This document shows, piece after piece, positions 1 to 6,264 of a DNA stretch of 11,342 nt. Positions within the stretch are counted from its first letter, which is position 1. Every line of letters starts with the position of its first letter. A program made the translations under genes and the position numbers. The stretch comes from Baffinella frigidus (taxonomy: Eukaryota > Cryptophyceae > Cryptomonadales > Baffinellaceae), in the NCBI GenBank assembly GCA_026770585.1, contig MU647434.1, forward strand, positions 31,200 to 42,541. Direction: 5' to 3'. A model generated the notes under the pieces. The model was not told the DNA's origin, did not search any database, and saw only the letters and a program-made list of their open reading frames with translations.

Positions 1-81
1 AAAATTGACCTCCCAGAGGTCCTAGGCAGGTCCTAGGGCCCTACGGTAGGGCGTGTGAACCTACTGGCCACGTACGGGATA
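1..81. mobile_element. Partial MITE, copy of the 10229-10333 element
   Basis: Bases 16-81 match 10268-10333 at 60 of 66 positions, including the right terminal repeat TGGCCACGTACGGGATA (65-81). The left end of this copy lies before the window. The interior has the same palindromic core (GGTCCTAGGCAGGTCCTAGG). It has no coding capacity, and its presence at both ends of the window marks a dispersed short element. Confidence 0.7.
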
Positions 82-253
82 CATGCTAAAGGGAGGGTAT
101 ACCTGCTGCAACAAGAGGGGGGGGGGTTACCTGCTGAGAGGGAGCGTATCGTGCTCTCGCGCTCCTCGATGCTCCGCAGCAACCGCGCGATCTCCTCTTC
201 GTGCCGCGCGGACGCCTCGTCATGCTCCCTGCGGTCAGCAGAAGCGTGAGCAA

Positions 254-579
254 GGGAGCGTGGGAGAGGGAGCGTGGGAGAGGGAGCGTGAGAGAGGGAG
301 CGTGAGAGAGGGAGCGTATCGTGCTATCCCGCAACTCGCTGCCGCTGAGCAGCGGCATTGGTGAAACGAGTACGACGCTTGGTGCTCCCTGCGGAGAGAG
401 GGGAAGTGAGAAGAGGGAGCGTCAGAGAGGGAGCGTGGGAGAGGGAGCGTGGGAGAGGGAGCGTGGGAGAGGGAGCGTGAGCAAGGGAGCGTGAGAGAGG
501 GAGCGTGAGAGAGGGAGCGTGAGAGAGGGAGCGATTCGTGCTATCCCGCAACTCGCTGCCGCTGAGCAGCGGCATTGGT
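254..579. repeat. 14-bp minisatellite in two blocks with duplicated 3' flank
   Basis: Units of GGGAGCGTG(G/A)GAGA fill about 254-318 (about 4-5 units) and 415-533 (about 8-9 units). Each block is followed by the same ~45-bp flank (317-362 and 533-579), which contains the hairpin GCCGCT-GAGC-AGCGGC. The whole block-plus-flank has therefore been duplicated. The period of 14 is not a multiple of three, so open frames crossing it are by-products of the repeat rather than genes. The shorter motif GTGCTCCCTGCGG also recurs around it (near 218, 381 and 722). Confidence 0.9.
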
Positions 580-592
580 GCCGAGAGACCTC

Positions 593-750
593 CTCGTGGT
601 TCTCCCTACGGTTGCAAACATATGAGTTGTCCGCGGGCCTTGCGAGAGGGCAAATTTCTCTTACTTTTCTCTTAGTTGCCAATTCGGGGTTGGAAGGTAA
701 TCAATGGAATTCACATCCCCGTGGTGCTCCCTGACGGTGCAAACATATCA
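593..750. repeat. Pair of ~30-bp direct repeats
   Basis: CGTGGTTCTCCCTACGGTTG followed by CAAACATAT (about 593-622) recurs with small changes at about 719-750. The sequence between and after them, to about 1070, shows no recognisable gene. A short open frame at 777-962 has no family features. Confidence 0.6.
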
Positions 751-1082
751 TCTCCATCCGTAATACGGAAACTGGTTTGGGTTTCGTGAAGGCGGTTATG
801 GCGACGCAACGTCACGTCACACGCGGGAATTGGCCTCTAGTTAATCGTTGGACTCCTTCCCAGGGAACACGCCAAAAGTCAGTAATTGGAGCCATTGCCA
901 TGCGCAGTCATGTTTCATTTGTACCAGGAAGCACTTTCAACAGGAGGGAGCCTCAACCTTAAATCCTGATTTGTGACTTGGCTTTGTCAAGCATGGGATC
1001 GATTTTGAAACTGTGCGTTTGGAACAAATAGGCTGTATGGCGTCGGGCGAACCTGTTCGATTTATCAAGTGCATCTTGGAGG

Positions 1083-1197
1083 CTCAGCAGCCCAGCCTGC
1101 GCTGCCTGGAGAAGGCCCCTAGGCAGTTTTGCTTTTGGATCTGCCCGTCCCAGCTCTCTACGCCCACGCAACTCAGCAGCCCAGCCTCCGCTGCCTA
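1083..1197. repeat. Direct repeat of CTCAGCAGCCCAGCCT(G/C)CGCT
   Basis: A ~25-bp segment starting at 1083 recurs at 1172, 89 bases later. It shares the GGCTCAG core with the following 90-bp tandem repeat. No gene is recognised here. Confidence 0.6.
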
Positions 1198-1215
1198 GCT
1201 CAATGCGATCCGAAA

Positions 1216-1319
1216 GCAAAAATGCTTTCTCTGCGGACCCTTTCTACGGAAGGGCGTGTCGTTGGGCTATGTTGGGAGCATTTAAACCCTAAAGGACCTA
1301 CAGGAGGTGGCAGCGGGCG
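1216..1319 (+). repeat. 104-bp inverted duplication, copy 1 (partner 3892-3995)
   Basis: This stretch matches the reverse complement of 3892-3995 over 104 bases with about a dozen differences (my hand alignment). Both copies are open in the same frame. Copy 1 reads LSLRTLSTEGRVVGLCWEHL and copy 2 (- strand) reads LSLRILFTEGRVVRLCWEHL. The similarity ends abruptly on both sides. It may be a fragment of an old mobile element or a shared exon; I do not recognise the peptide. Confidence 0.8.
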
Positions 1320-1343
1320 AACCTTTTCGCGTTCTCAAGGGCA

Positions 1344-1523
1344 CCTTCGAGGCTCAGCTGACAGGCCTGCTCGAAAATCAAGCTCATTCGTCAGCAGGCT
1401 CACACACGTGCGGCATCAACACATACGTCACGTCCTTCGAGGCTCAGCTGACACGCCTGCTCAAGAACCAAGCGCATTCGTCAGCAGGCTCGCACACGTT
1501 CTGCATCAACAAATACGTCACGT
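1344..1523 (+). repeat. Two-copy tandem repeat, period 90 (30 codons)
   Basis: The segment beginning CCTTCGAGGCTCAGCTGACA at 1344 repeats at 1434. In one frame the two units read FEAQLTGLLENQAHSSAGSH... and FEAQLTRLLKNQAHSSAGSH.... Differences are spread over all codon positions (about three silent, six replacing), so there is no clear sign of purifying selection. The period keeps frame, but I see no start, domain or splice evidence that makes it a gene. Confidence 0.8.
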
Positions 1524-1539
1524 GGACGTCACACACGGA

Positions 1540-1893
1540 GGCACGATGCATTGGGGACAGAGACACCTACAAATGTCGGCTGTTGGTCCGAGGGTCTCCT
1601 GGGCAAAGGGAGGCACGATGATCTGAGGAAAGAGACTCCCATAAATATTGACCAGTCGGGGGTGTTCCTGGTACTCCTCGTCCCCACCAAAGCTCGCCAG
1701 GCGACGTCCGCACAATGGTGTGGCCGTCAAGAGTTTCTCTGTGTTTTTCCGGAGGCACGATGCATTGAGGACAGAGACACCTACAAATGTCGGCTGTTGG
1801 GGTTCCTGGTACTCCTCGTTTCCACCAAAGCTCGCCAGGCGACGACCACCCAATGATGTGATCCTCAAAAAGCTTCTTTGTGTTTTTCCCGGG
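1540..1893. repeat. Tandem duplication, period 138 (46 codons), plus GGAGGCACGATG triplication
   Basis: GTTCCTGGTACTCCTCGT with the following ~90 bases starts at 1664 and repeats at 1802. GGAGGCACGATG followed by (CATTG)GGACAGAGACACC occurs near 1540 and 1752, with a truncated copy near 1609. The block is open on both strands: the - strand frame 1518-2105 reads GRRLASFGGDEEYQE in one unit and GRRLASFGGNEEYQE in the other. Long opposing open frames are expected when an in-phase unit duplicates. I cannot assign a gene. Confidence 0.75.
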
Positions 1894-2210
1894 CCTACTC
1901 TTTTTTTTTGCACTTGCGCGGCACACCAGAGCGGTGCATTGACCAGAGCGAAGCAAGTTTCAGAGATACCCCGTGTCTTCCGGTCAGACGGCTCGGATGA
2001 TTTGCGGATCAAAAAGGTAAATGTAAGGGTACCGGGAAAGGGGTATTCAAACCCGGAACACGCAAGGCAGTCACGACCGACCGTCTGGCTTCGGCGTCCG
2101 TTCACGAGCCTGCCGGCGGGGCTGTTCCACGAATACTATTCTCAAGTTGACGAGACGTACTGAGACGATCCTGGTTTCGGAAGTACCCCTTGCTGCAAGT
2201 TTCAGAGGCA

Positions 2211-2286
2211 CCCCTAACCCCTAACCCCTAACCCCTAACCCGTAACCCGTAACCCGTAACCCCTAACCCTGAACCGTAAACCCTGA
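2211..2286 (+). repeat. Telomere-like array, C-rich on + strand
   Basis: About ten units of CCCCTAAC/CCCGTAAC grade into CCCTGAACCGTAAACCCTGA. The heterogeneous units show an interstitial, decaying array rather than a chromosome end. Bases 1894-2210 just before it hold no recognised gene. Confidence 0.9.
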
Positions 2287-2351
2287 GCACCTGATGTTGG
2301 ACGGAGCAGAACATGAGCATCCTCCAGAGGTCAAACCTGTTTTTGAGAAGA

Positions 2352-2620
2352 GAACGTCACCACACAGCGGGCTGCGAAAAGTTTCTTGGATATCAACCAA
2401 GAACCGGTCAGGATATCCGTAGGACCAGCCTATGGAACGTCACCACACAGAGAGCATGTTACCCCTCGTAAAACGGGTGAGGGTTTAGGGTTTAGGGTTT
2501 CTGACTGACACGCCTTCCTTTCTGACGTAGACCGACCTCTCCACACAGCGGGCTACGAAGGGTTTCTTGGTTGGATATCAATAATAACCGGTTGGGATAT
2601 CCGTACGACCAGCCTATGTC
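2352..2620. repeat. ~75-bp direct repeats carrying CACACAGCGGGCT motif
   Basis: CACACAGCGGGCTGCGAA... with GGATATCAACCAAGAACCGG and GGATATCCGTAGGACCAGCC (about 2352-2435) recurs at about 2541-2616 as CACACAGCGGGCTACGAAGG... with GATATCAATAATAACCGGTT and GATATCCGTACGACCAGCC. The second copy is the left half of the inverted-repeat element described at 2542-2702. Confidence 0.75.
2479..2500 (-). repeat. Short TTTAGGG telomere-like tract
   Basis: Three exact GGGTTTA units, G-rich on the + strand and so opposite in orientation to the array at 2211-2286. TTTAGGG is the plant and green-alga telomere unit. Confidence 0.8.
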
Positions 2621-2702
2621 CCTAGCGTATCGCCTACCGCAAGGTCCTATGGATTATTCACGTATGGGTTATTCACAAAATCACTTCGTACCCCGCTGTG
2701 TG
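2542..2702. mobile_element. MITE-like element with 19-bp inverted termini
   Basis: CACACAGCGGGCTACGAAG (2542-2560) faces its complement CTTCGTACCCCGCTGTGTG (2684-2702), 18 of 19 positions paired. The interior, ~160 bp in total, has no coding capacity and contains a doubled TTATTCACGTATGGGTTATT-type stretch that recurs at 10123-10155. I found no clear target-site duplication. Single ends of the same family recur at about 2350, 4045, 4147, 9072, 10002 and 10045. Confidence 0.7.
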
Positions 2703-2852
2703 TGGGTCAGCGCCTTTCCCTCGCGCCGGGTTAGGATTGAGGTCAAGGGGGGCGTGCACTCTTGCGCGGCATTAAGTTAGTGGTCGATCACTTTTCAAAA
2801 GGCGTAGGGGCCTCTCGAGTATCATCGAGGTCCTTTCTGAGGGTAATAAACC

Positions 2853-2872
2853 AGAAGAAGAAGAAGAAGAAG

Positions 2873-2902
<30 letters not shown>
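2853..2902 (+). repeat. (GAA)n microsatellite
   Basis: About sixteen uninterrupted AAG/GAA units. Pure GAA tracts can form triplex DNA and often vary in length. The lysine run in the overlapping open frame is a product of the microsatellite. Confidence 0.95.
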
Positions 2903-2903
<1 letters not shown>

Positions 2904-2928
2904 GCACTCTCCAACACTTCCTGAGGCG

Positions 2929-3110
2929 GCTTAGACCGAACCCTAAAGACTTAGACCCCAAGACCTATAATTGACCCTAAAAACTTAGACCCTGGTAACC
3001 CTAACGACTTAGACCGAACCCTAAAGAATTAGACCCTAAGACTTAGACTCAACCCTGAAAGCTTAGACCCTGGTAGCCCAAGCTTAGACCCTGGTAACCC
3101 TAAAAACTTG
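2929..3110 (+). repeat. Degenerate CCCTAAAGACTTAGA array
   Basis: About ten units related to GACCCTAAAGACTTAGACC, with variants GACCCTGGTAACCCTAA. It looks like a telomere-like CCCTAA array that has picked up a GACTTAGA spacer and then spread as a ~15-30 bp higher-order unit. Downstream, 3213-3248 is an almost pure C/T tract. Confidence 0.8.
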
Positions 3111-3479
3111 GACACTCTCCAACTCTTCCCGAGACAGAACTAGTTCCAGTGTCCGCCTATGTTGGGAGCTCGAAGGACCTAAAAGACCTAAAGGGCGGCC
3201 TGCGCTCATCGCTTCCCCCCCCCCCTCCCTCCCTTCCCCCCCCCCTCCGAAGGGAAGTGTTTTGATCCTTTCAGGTCAGGCGGATTGATACCAATCAGGC
3301 GCCAAATTTCCGACGCTTCTTGGTGCGAATCAGAGGAAATCGGTTCCACACATGAGGCTTGGGCAGACACAAAAGACTTATCCAGAGCTCCCTGTGGAGG
3401 CGATATCCGCTTTCGGATATTTGACTTCTGGCGACCTGCGGGGGAAATCCGCGATTTCCCTCCCACCGTGGCCGATGCG

Positions 3480-3832
3480 TGGTACAAATTACAGAAAGAC
3501 TCTGAATCGTCAGCTCAACCCAAGGCTCTTGCGTGGTCTGCCAAACAATTGAACACACTTCGCGTCCCAGGGCTGGCGGTGGGTTCAGGGTTCAGGGGTG
3601 AGGGGTTAGGGATTAGGGTTCAAGGTTCATGGTCCAGGGTTCAGGGTGCAGGGTGATCCGTACAACATCAGGTACTTCGGGTGTACGGTTCAGGTTTAGG
3701 GGTGAGGGGTCCGGGAACTCACGCTCGCATGAGGATGTTCGTGGTACAAACAACAGAAAAAAACTTGCATGGTTCGCCAAAGAATTGACAACACTTCGGC
3801 TGGTGGGGGTCTCACGCTCGCATGAGGATGTT
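3480..3832. repeat. Diverged direct duplications around a G-rich array
   Basis: GGTACAAATTACAGAAAGAC...CTTGCGTGGTCTGCCAAACA (about 3481-3570) is echoed at about 3742-3800 with roughly 30 bases missing. CTCACGCTCGCATGAGGATG plus TT occurs exactly at 3718-3739 and 3811-3832, 93 bases apart. The intervening sequence is the telomere-like array at 3581-3712. No gene is recognised across 3250-3890. Confidence 0.7.
3581..3712 (-). repeat. Telomere-like array, G-rich on + strand
   Basis: Degenerate GGGTTCAGGGTTCAGGGGTG units interrupted by unique sequence near 3655-3684. Repeated GGG runs make G-quadruplex formation plausible. This is the opposite orientation to the larger arrays inside the APRT gene. 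Confidence 0.85.
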
Positions 3833-3891
3833 GGTCGTGCTCCCCTTCGCCAGCAGCAGGTCCAGCCGTCCGCTCCGCACCTTCGCGCGTC

Positions 3892-3995
3892 CACCCGTTG
3901 CCACATCCTTTAGGTTCTTTAGGGTTTAAATGCTCCCAGCATAGCCTAACGACACGCCCTTCCGTAAAGAGGATCCGCAGAGAAAGATTTTTTGC
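3892..3995 (-). repeat. 104-bp inverted duplication, copy 2 (partner 1216-1319)
   Basis: This is the reverse-complement partner of 1216-1319. The frame in the - direction is open and keeps the peptide core STEGRVVGLCWEHL as FTEGRVVRLCWEHL. The flanks are unrelated to those of copy 1. Confidence 0.8.
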
Positions 3996-3999
3996 TCGG

Positions 4000-4170
4000 C
4001 AGTTGAAGCCCACACACCGCTCGTCATTTCAAGCACACGCACCACCACGCAGCGGACTTCGAAGGGATCCGCCCGCTCCGCACCTTGAAGTCGAAGCTCG
4101 TCAGTTGAAGCCCACACACCGCTCGTCATTTCAAGCCCAAGCACCACCACACAGCGGACTTCGAAGGGTT
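4000..4170. repeat. Two-copy tandem repeat, period 102 (34 codons)
   Basis: CAGTTGAAGCCCACACACCG with the following ~60 bases starts at 4000 and again at 4102. Each unit ends with the CACCAC(G/A)CAGCGGACTTCGA motif, a variant of the CACACAGCGGGCTACGAAG element terminus. The region to 4320 also carries a CCTAGGACCCTACGGTAGG palindrome (about 4190) and no recognisable gene. Confidence 0.8.
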
Positions 4171-4323
4171 TTTGAATAACCCCTAAGCGACACGACCTAG
4201 GACCCTACGGTAGGCAACCCGTAGGGACATAGGGGGGTTCCTACGGATAAAGTAACGGAGAGGAGGCCCGCTCCGCACCTTTGCGGCAAAGGAGTCGTCA
4301 TTTTTCGCTCGTCATTTGAAGCC

Positions 4324-4470
4324 TATTGCACTGCCAGGACGGAGTTTTGGATTAGTCAACTCAAGGCGAAAATCGGTTTTCGAAGTACCCAATCTGGGTA
4401 CCTCGTTTCTAAGTTGACAGATTTTGTGGGTGAATTGCCTTTTACAAATCTCCGGCCTGGCAGTGTATTG
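4324..4470. mobile_element. MITE with 16-bp TIRs and 5-bp TATTG target duplication
   Basis: CACTGCCAGGACGGAG (4329-4344) is mirrored by CTCCGGCCTGGCAGTG (4450-4465), 15 of 16 paired. The direct repeat TATTG lies immediately outside both ends (4324-4328, 4466-4470). The element proper is 137 bp, with a partly self-complementary interior that includes CGAAGTACCCA-ATC-TGGGTACCTCG. It encodes no transposase. Five-base duplications with CAC... termini recall Transib-type elements (known biology); CACTA-type elements usually make shorter duplications. The class is uncertain. Confidence 0.8.
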
Positions 4471-4765
4471 TGTAGTGACATTCTTTGGTAGGAAAGGCGT
4501 TAATCCATACATTCTCTGGAGAGAAAACCAGGGCAACGTTTGTGCCTGAGAGGTGACGAATCCGGGCAGGGTTCCTAGCTCTGCCTCACTCGGGTTGGCC
4601 GACTATTCTCAAGTTGACATGCTGCTGGCTTTGCGGTGCATATCCGTCAACTTTGGAGCGGGGAAGAGCCCGGGCTCACCAAGTTGGTGGGCCCAAATAG
4701 TCTGAGACAGAACTAGAGCACGGCCGGACAGACTGGGCCAGAGCTAGGAAACACTCTCTCAGCGC

Positions 4766-4936
4766 GGCGTTTTCATCTCGGAAGATAACTGGATCAGGTC
4801 CTTTTCAATAGGAGGTTGAATAGGAGAAATTAGTTAGGGCATAGTAAACTTACTGAGGCCTCCTAATTAAATCCTAATTAAATTGAAACGCCAATTAGGG
4901 AACCGATTCAGCTATCTTTCGAGATGAGTTTGCGCC
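4766..4936. mobile_element. Foldback element, ~170 bp
   Basis: The left arm GGCGTTTTCATCTCGGAAGA (from 4766) pairs with the right arm ending at 4936, whose reverse complement begins GGCGCAAACTCATCTCGAAA. Similarity continues about 45 bases inward through GATAACTGGATCAGGT / GATAGCTGAATCGGTT. The centre is AT-rich with a doubled CCTAATTAAAT. I see no target duplication. It lies in the gene-poor stretch 4471-5104, where I see nothing else. Confidence 0.7.
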
Positions 4937-5104
4937 ACCCCGTGGTGAGCCGCCCTCTCTATCTAGAGGGTTCGCGCCGTTGACCAGCCACAAACACTGA
5001 GTCTCCCTCCACAGGGGAGCAAGGCGCGCACCGGCGTGAGGCACAGGAAAGGGCGCGGGGGCAGGGGGGGGGCGTGTCAGGAGGTGTCATAGGGCCCCGC
5101 GGCG

Positions 5105-5677
5105 CTAGCGTCCTGGCTGGTGTTCAGCGCCGGGGCCGTGCCGATATTTTTCGGGAGTCAATTCAAAAAGAGCTGTGTGCTGTCGGGTTCGCACCTTGAT
5201 CGGGGCCGGGGACCCCATGGCGATGCCCACAGGAGGCGCAATCGATCCCTTCGCGGGCGTCCCGGGGGAAGACCCCGCAGCGGCGTGCTGGCCAGCAGCG
5301 CCTTTGGCTGCCGCTTGCGGAATGAGCTCGGGGGGCGCTATATTTCCGAGCAACTCCCCCCCCTTCAGCTGTTGTAGAAATTGCCCCAGGGTCGGCACCG
5401 CACGACAGCTGGCCACGGTGACACCGATCCGGTCGGTCATTCCCGCCACCGCGAGGTCGACCACGCCCCCGCCCCCCGGCTCACCCTCACCCTGACCACT
5501 TCGATATTTGACGATTCTCGCGATGAAGCCCTCTGGGGTCACCACGCGGTCGCCCTCTGCCAGGCTCCGCCCAGATTCGCCAGCCTCGACGAGCGCCGAG
5601 CCGAGCTGGTGAGCGGGCATGGCGACGGGCTCGATCTGGTTGGGTTTGGGCCTGGCGCCCTGCAACCCACACATCAT
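5105..5677 (-). CDS. Hypothetical protein with possible SH3/KOW-like barrel
   Basis: This is an uninterrupted frame of 190 codons, rich in G and C at third positions, which favours a real gene. I do not recognise the family. Residues ~40-90 (AEGDRVVTPEGFIARIVKYR, then a Gly/Glu-rich linker, then VVDLAVAGMTDRIGVTVASC) look like alternating short beta strands of an SH3- or KOW-type barrel. This is inference from the pattern. Residues ~95-110 (TLGQFLQQLKGGELL) look helical, and the tail is Ala/Pro/Gly-rich and probably disordered. Two Met codons open the frame (5677, 5674). A TTGCAG/GGCGCC acceptor-like site lies just inside, so this may be a downstream exon rather than the true start. It is transcribed away from APRT. 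Confidence 0.55.
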   Translation of the reverse strand: MMCGLQGARPKPNQIEPVAMPAHQLGSALVEAGESGRSLAEGDRVVTPEGFIARIVKYRSGQGEGEPGGGGVVDLAVAGMTDRIGVTVASCRAVPTLGQFLQQLKGGELLGNIAPPELIPQAAAKGAAGQHAAAGSSPGTPAKGSIAPPVGIAMGSPAPIKVRTRQHTALFELTPEKYRHGPGAEHQPGR

Positions 5678-5698
5678 GAAAATTTTCGCGCGAACTCA

Positions 5699-5756
5699 AA
5701 ACTGCCAACCACTTTCGGTAAAACGTCTTTCGACGTTTCACCGAAAGTGGACAGTT
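5699..5756. other. Near-perfect 19-bp hairpin between divergent genes
   Basis: CCACTTTCGGTAAAACGTC (5709-5727) and GACGTTTCACCGAAAGTGG (5732-5750) pair at 18 of 19 positions around a TTTC loop. Pairing continues outward with a small bulge (AACTG at the left, CAGTT at the right). It sits 22 bases upstream of the - strand reading frame and 319 bases before the APRT ATG. It could be a small foldback element, a cruciform or a dyad regulatory site. Confidence 0.75.
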
Positions 5757-6068
5757 GACCTAAAAAAACCTAAAGATTTTTCTTGAATATATCTTGCGGT
5801 CGCTGCTTGTTGCACAAGCGAGGTCCTTCCCCTCCTCCCCCTCGCCGCCCGTGTCTATTCACCACCTGCAACTCGTGGCGGTGGCGCCTTCCCGCGATCC
5901 ACCGTGAAAAATGTCCTTTTCCCCAGGTCCCCAGGCCGAGCACTGGCCTGGACCTGGAAAATGAATCATCAGCGCGATCTAGGGATTTTTGGGCTGGAGT
6001 AGTTGTGGCGAAGGGATGGCGCAGAGACTGAAGTTTCCGTGCACGGCAGGCTGTGATCAGGGAGCGGC
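5757..6068 (+). promoter_or_regulatory. APRT 5' flank with overlapping upstream ORF
   Basis: This is the region before the APRT start. An AT-rich stretch with GAATATATC (about 5785) could serve as a TATA-like element, but this is weak. An upstream ATG at 6016 opens a 22-codon frame that ends at 6084, overlapping the APRT ATG (6069) out of frame. If transcription starts before 6016, this frame would reduce APRT translation. No transcription start can be placed from sequence alone. Confidence 0.35.
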
Positions 6069-6264
6069 ATGGCGTTCCGGTTAAACTGTGATGCCGTTGA
6101 TCAAGAAGCGAAGCAGCTTTTGCTGGAGTCAGTCCGGCTGGTCCCCAACTTCCCCAAGCCCGGGCTCCAGTTCAAGGACCTGAGCCACCTGCTCGCGTCG
6201 CCTGTGGCGTTCCAGGCCGTCGTCGACTCGCTCGTCAATCGATACAAAACCCGCAACGTCACAG
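6069..6264 (+). CDS. APRT: APRT exon 1
   Basis: The ATG at 6069 opens 65 codons plus one base before the donor ACAG/GTGCGG. The peptide contains VRLVPNFPKPGLQFKDLSHL, then AFQAVVDSLVNRY, which is the standard APRT N-terminal hood and first helix. Just past the donor the frame reads ADSPSTAR and stops, so splicing is required. The last base G plus CC from exon 2 gives Ala. The start is chosen because family members begin 15-30 residues before the FPKPG motif. Confidence 0.93.

Noticed and set aside
86-734. Several 60-95 codon open frames across the GGGAGCGTG minisatellite on both strands
   Set aside because: They are low-complexity translations (SLSHAPSLTLPL and similar) of a 14-bp repeat with no start context or domain.
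1518-2105. 195-codon - strand frame with repeated GRRLASFGGDEEYQE
   Set aside because: It coincides with a 138-base in-phase duplication that is also open on the + strand (1648-2163). No family, start or splice evidence favours either. I kept it as a repeat only.
2211-2286. Possible true telomere
   Set aside because: The units are mixed and diverged, lie mid-window and are followed by unique and repeated DNA on both sides, so they are interstitial.
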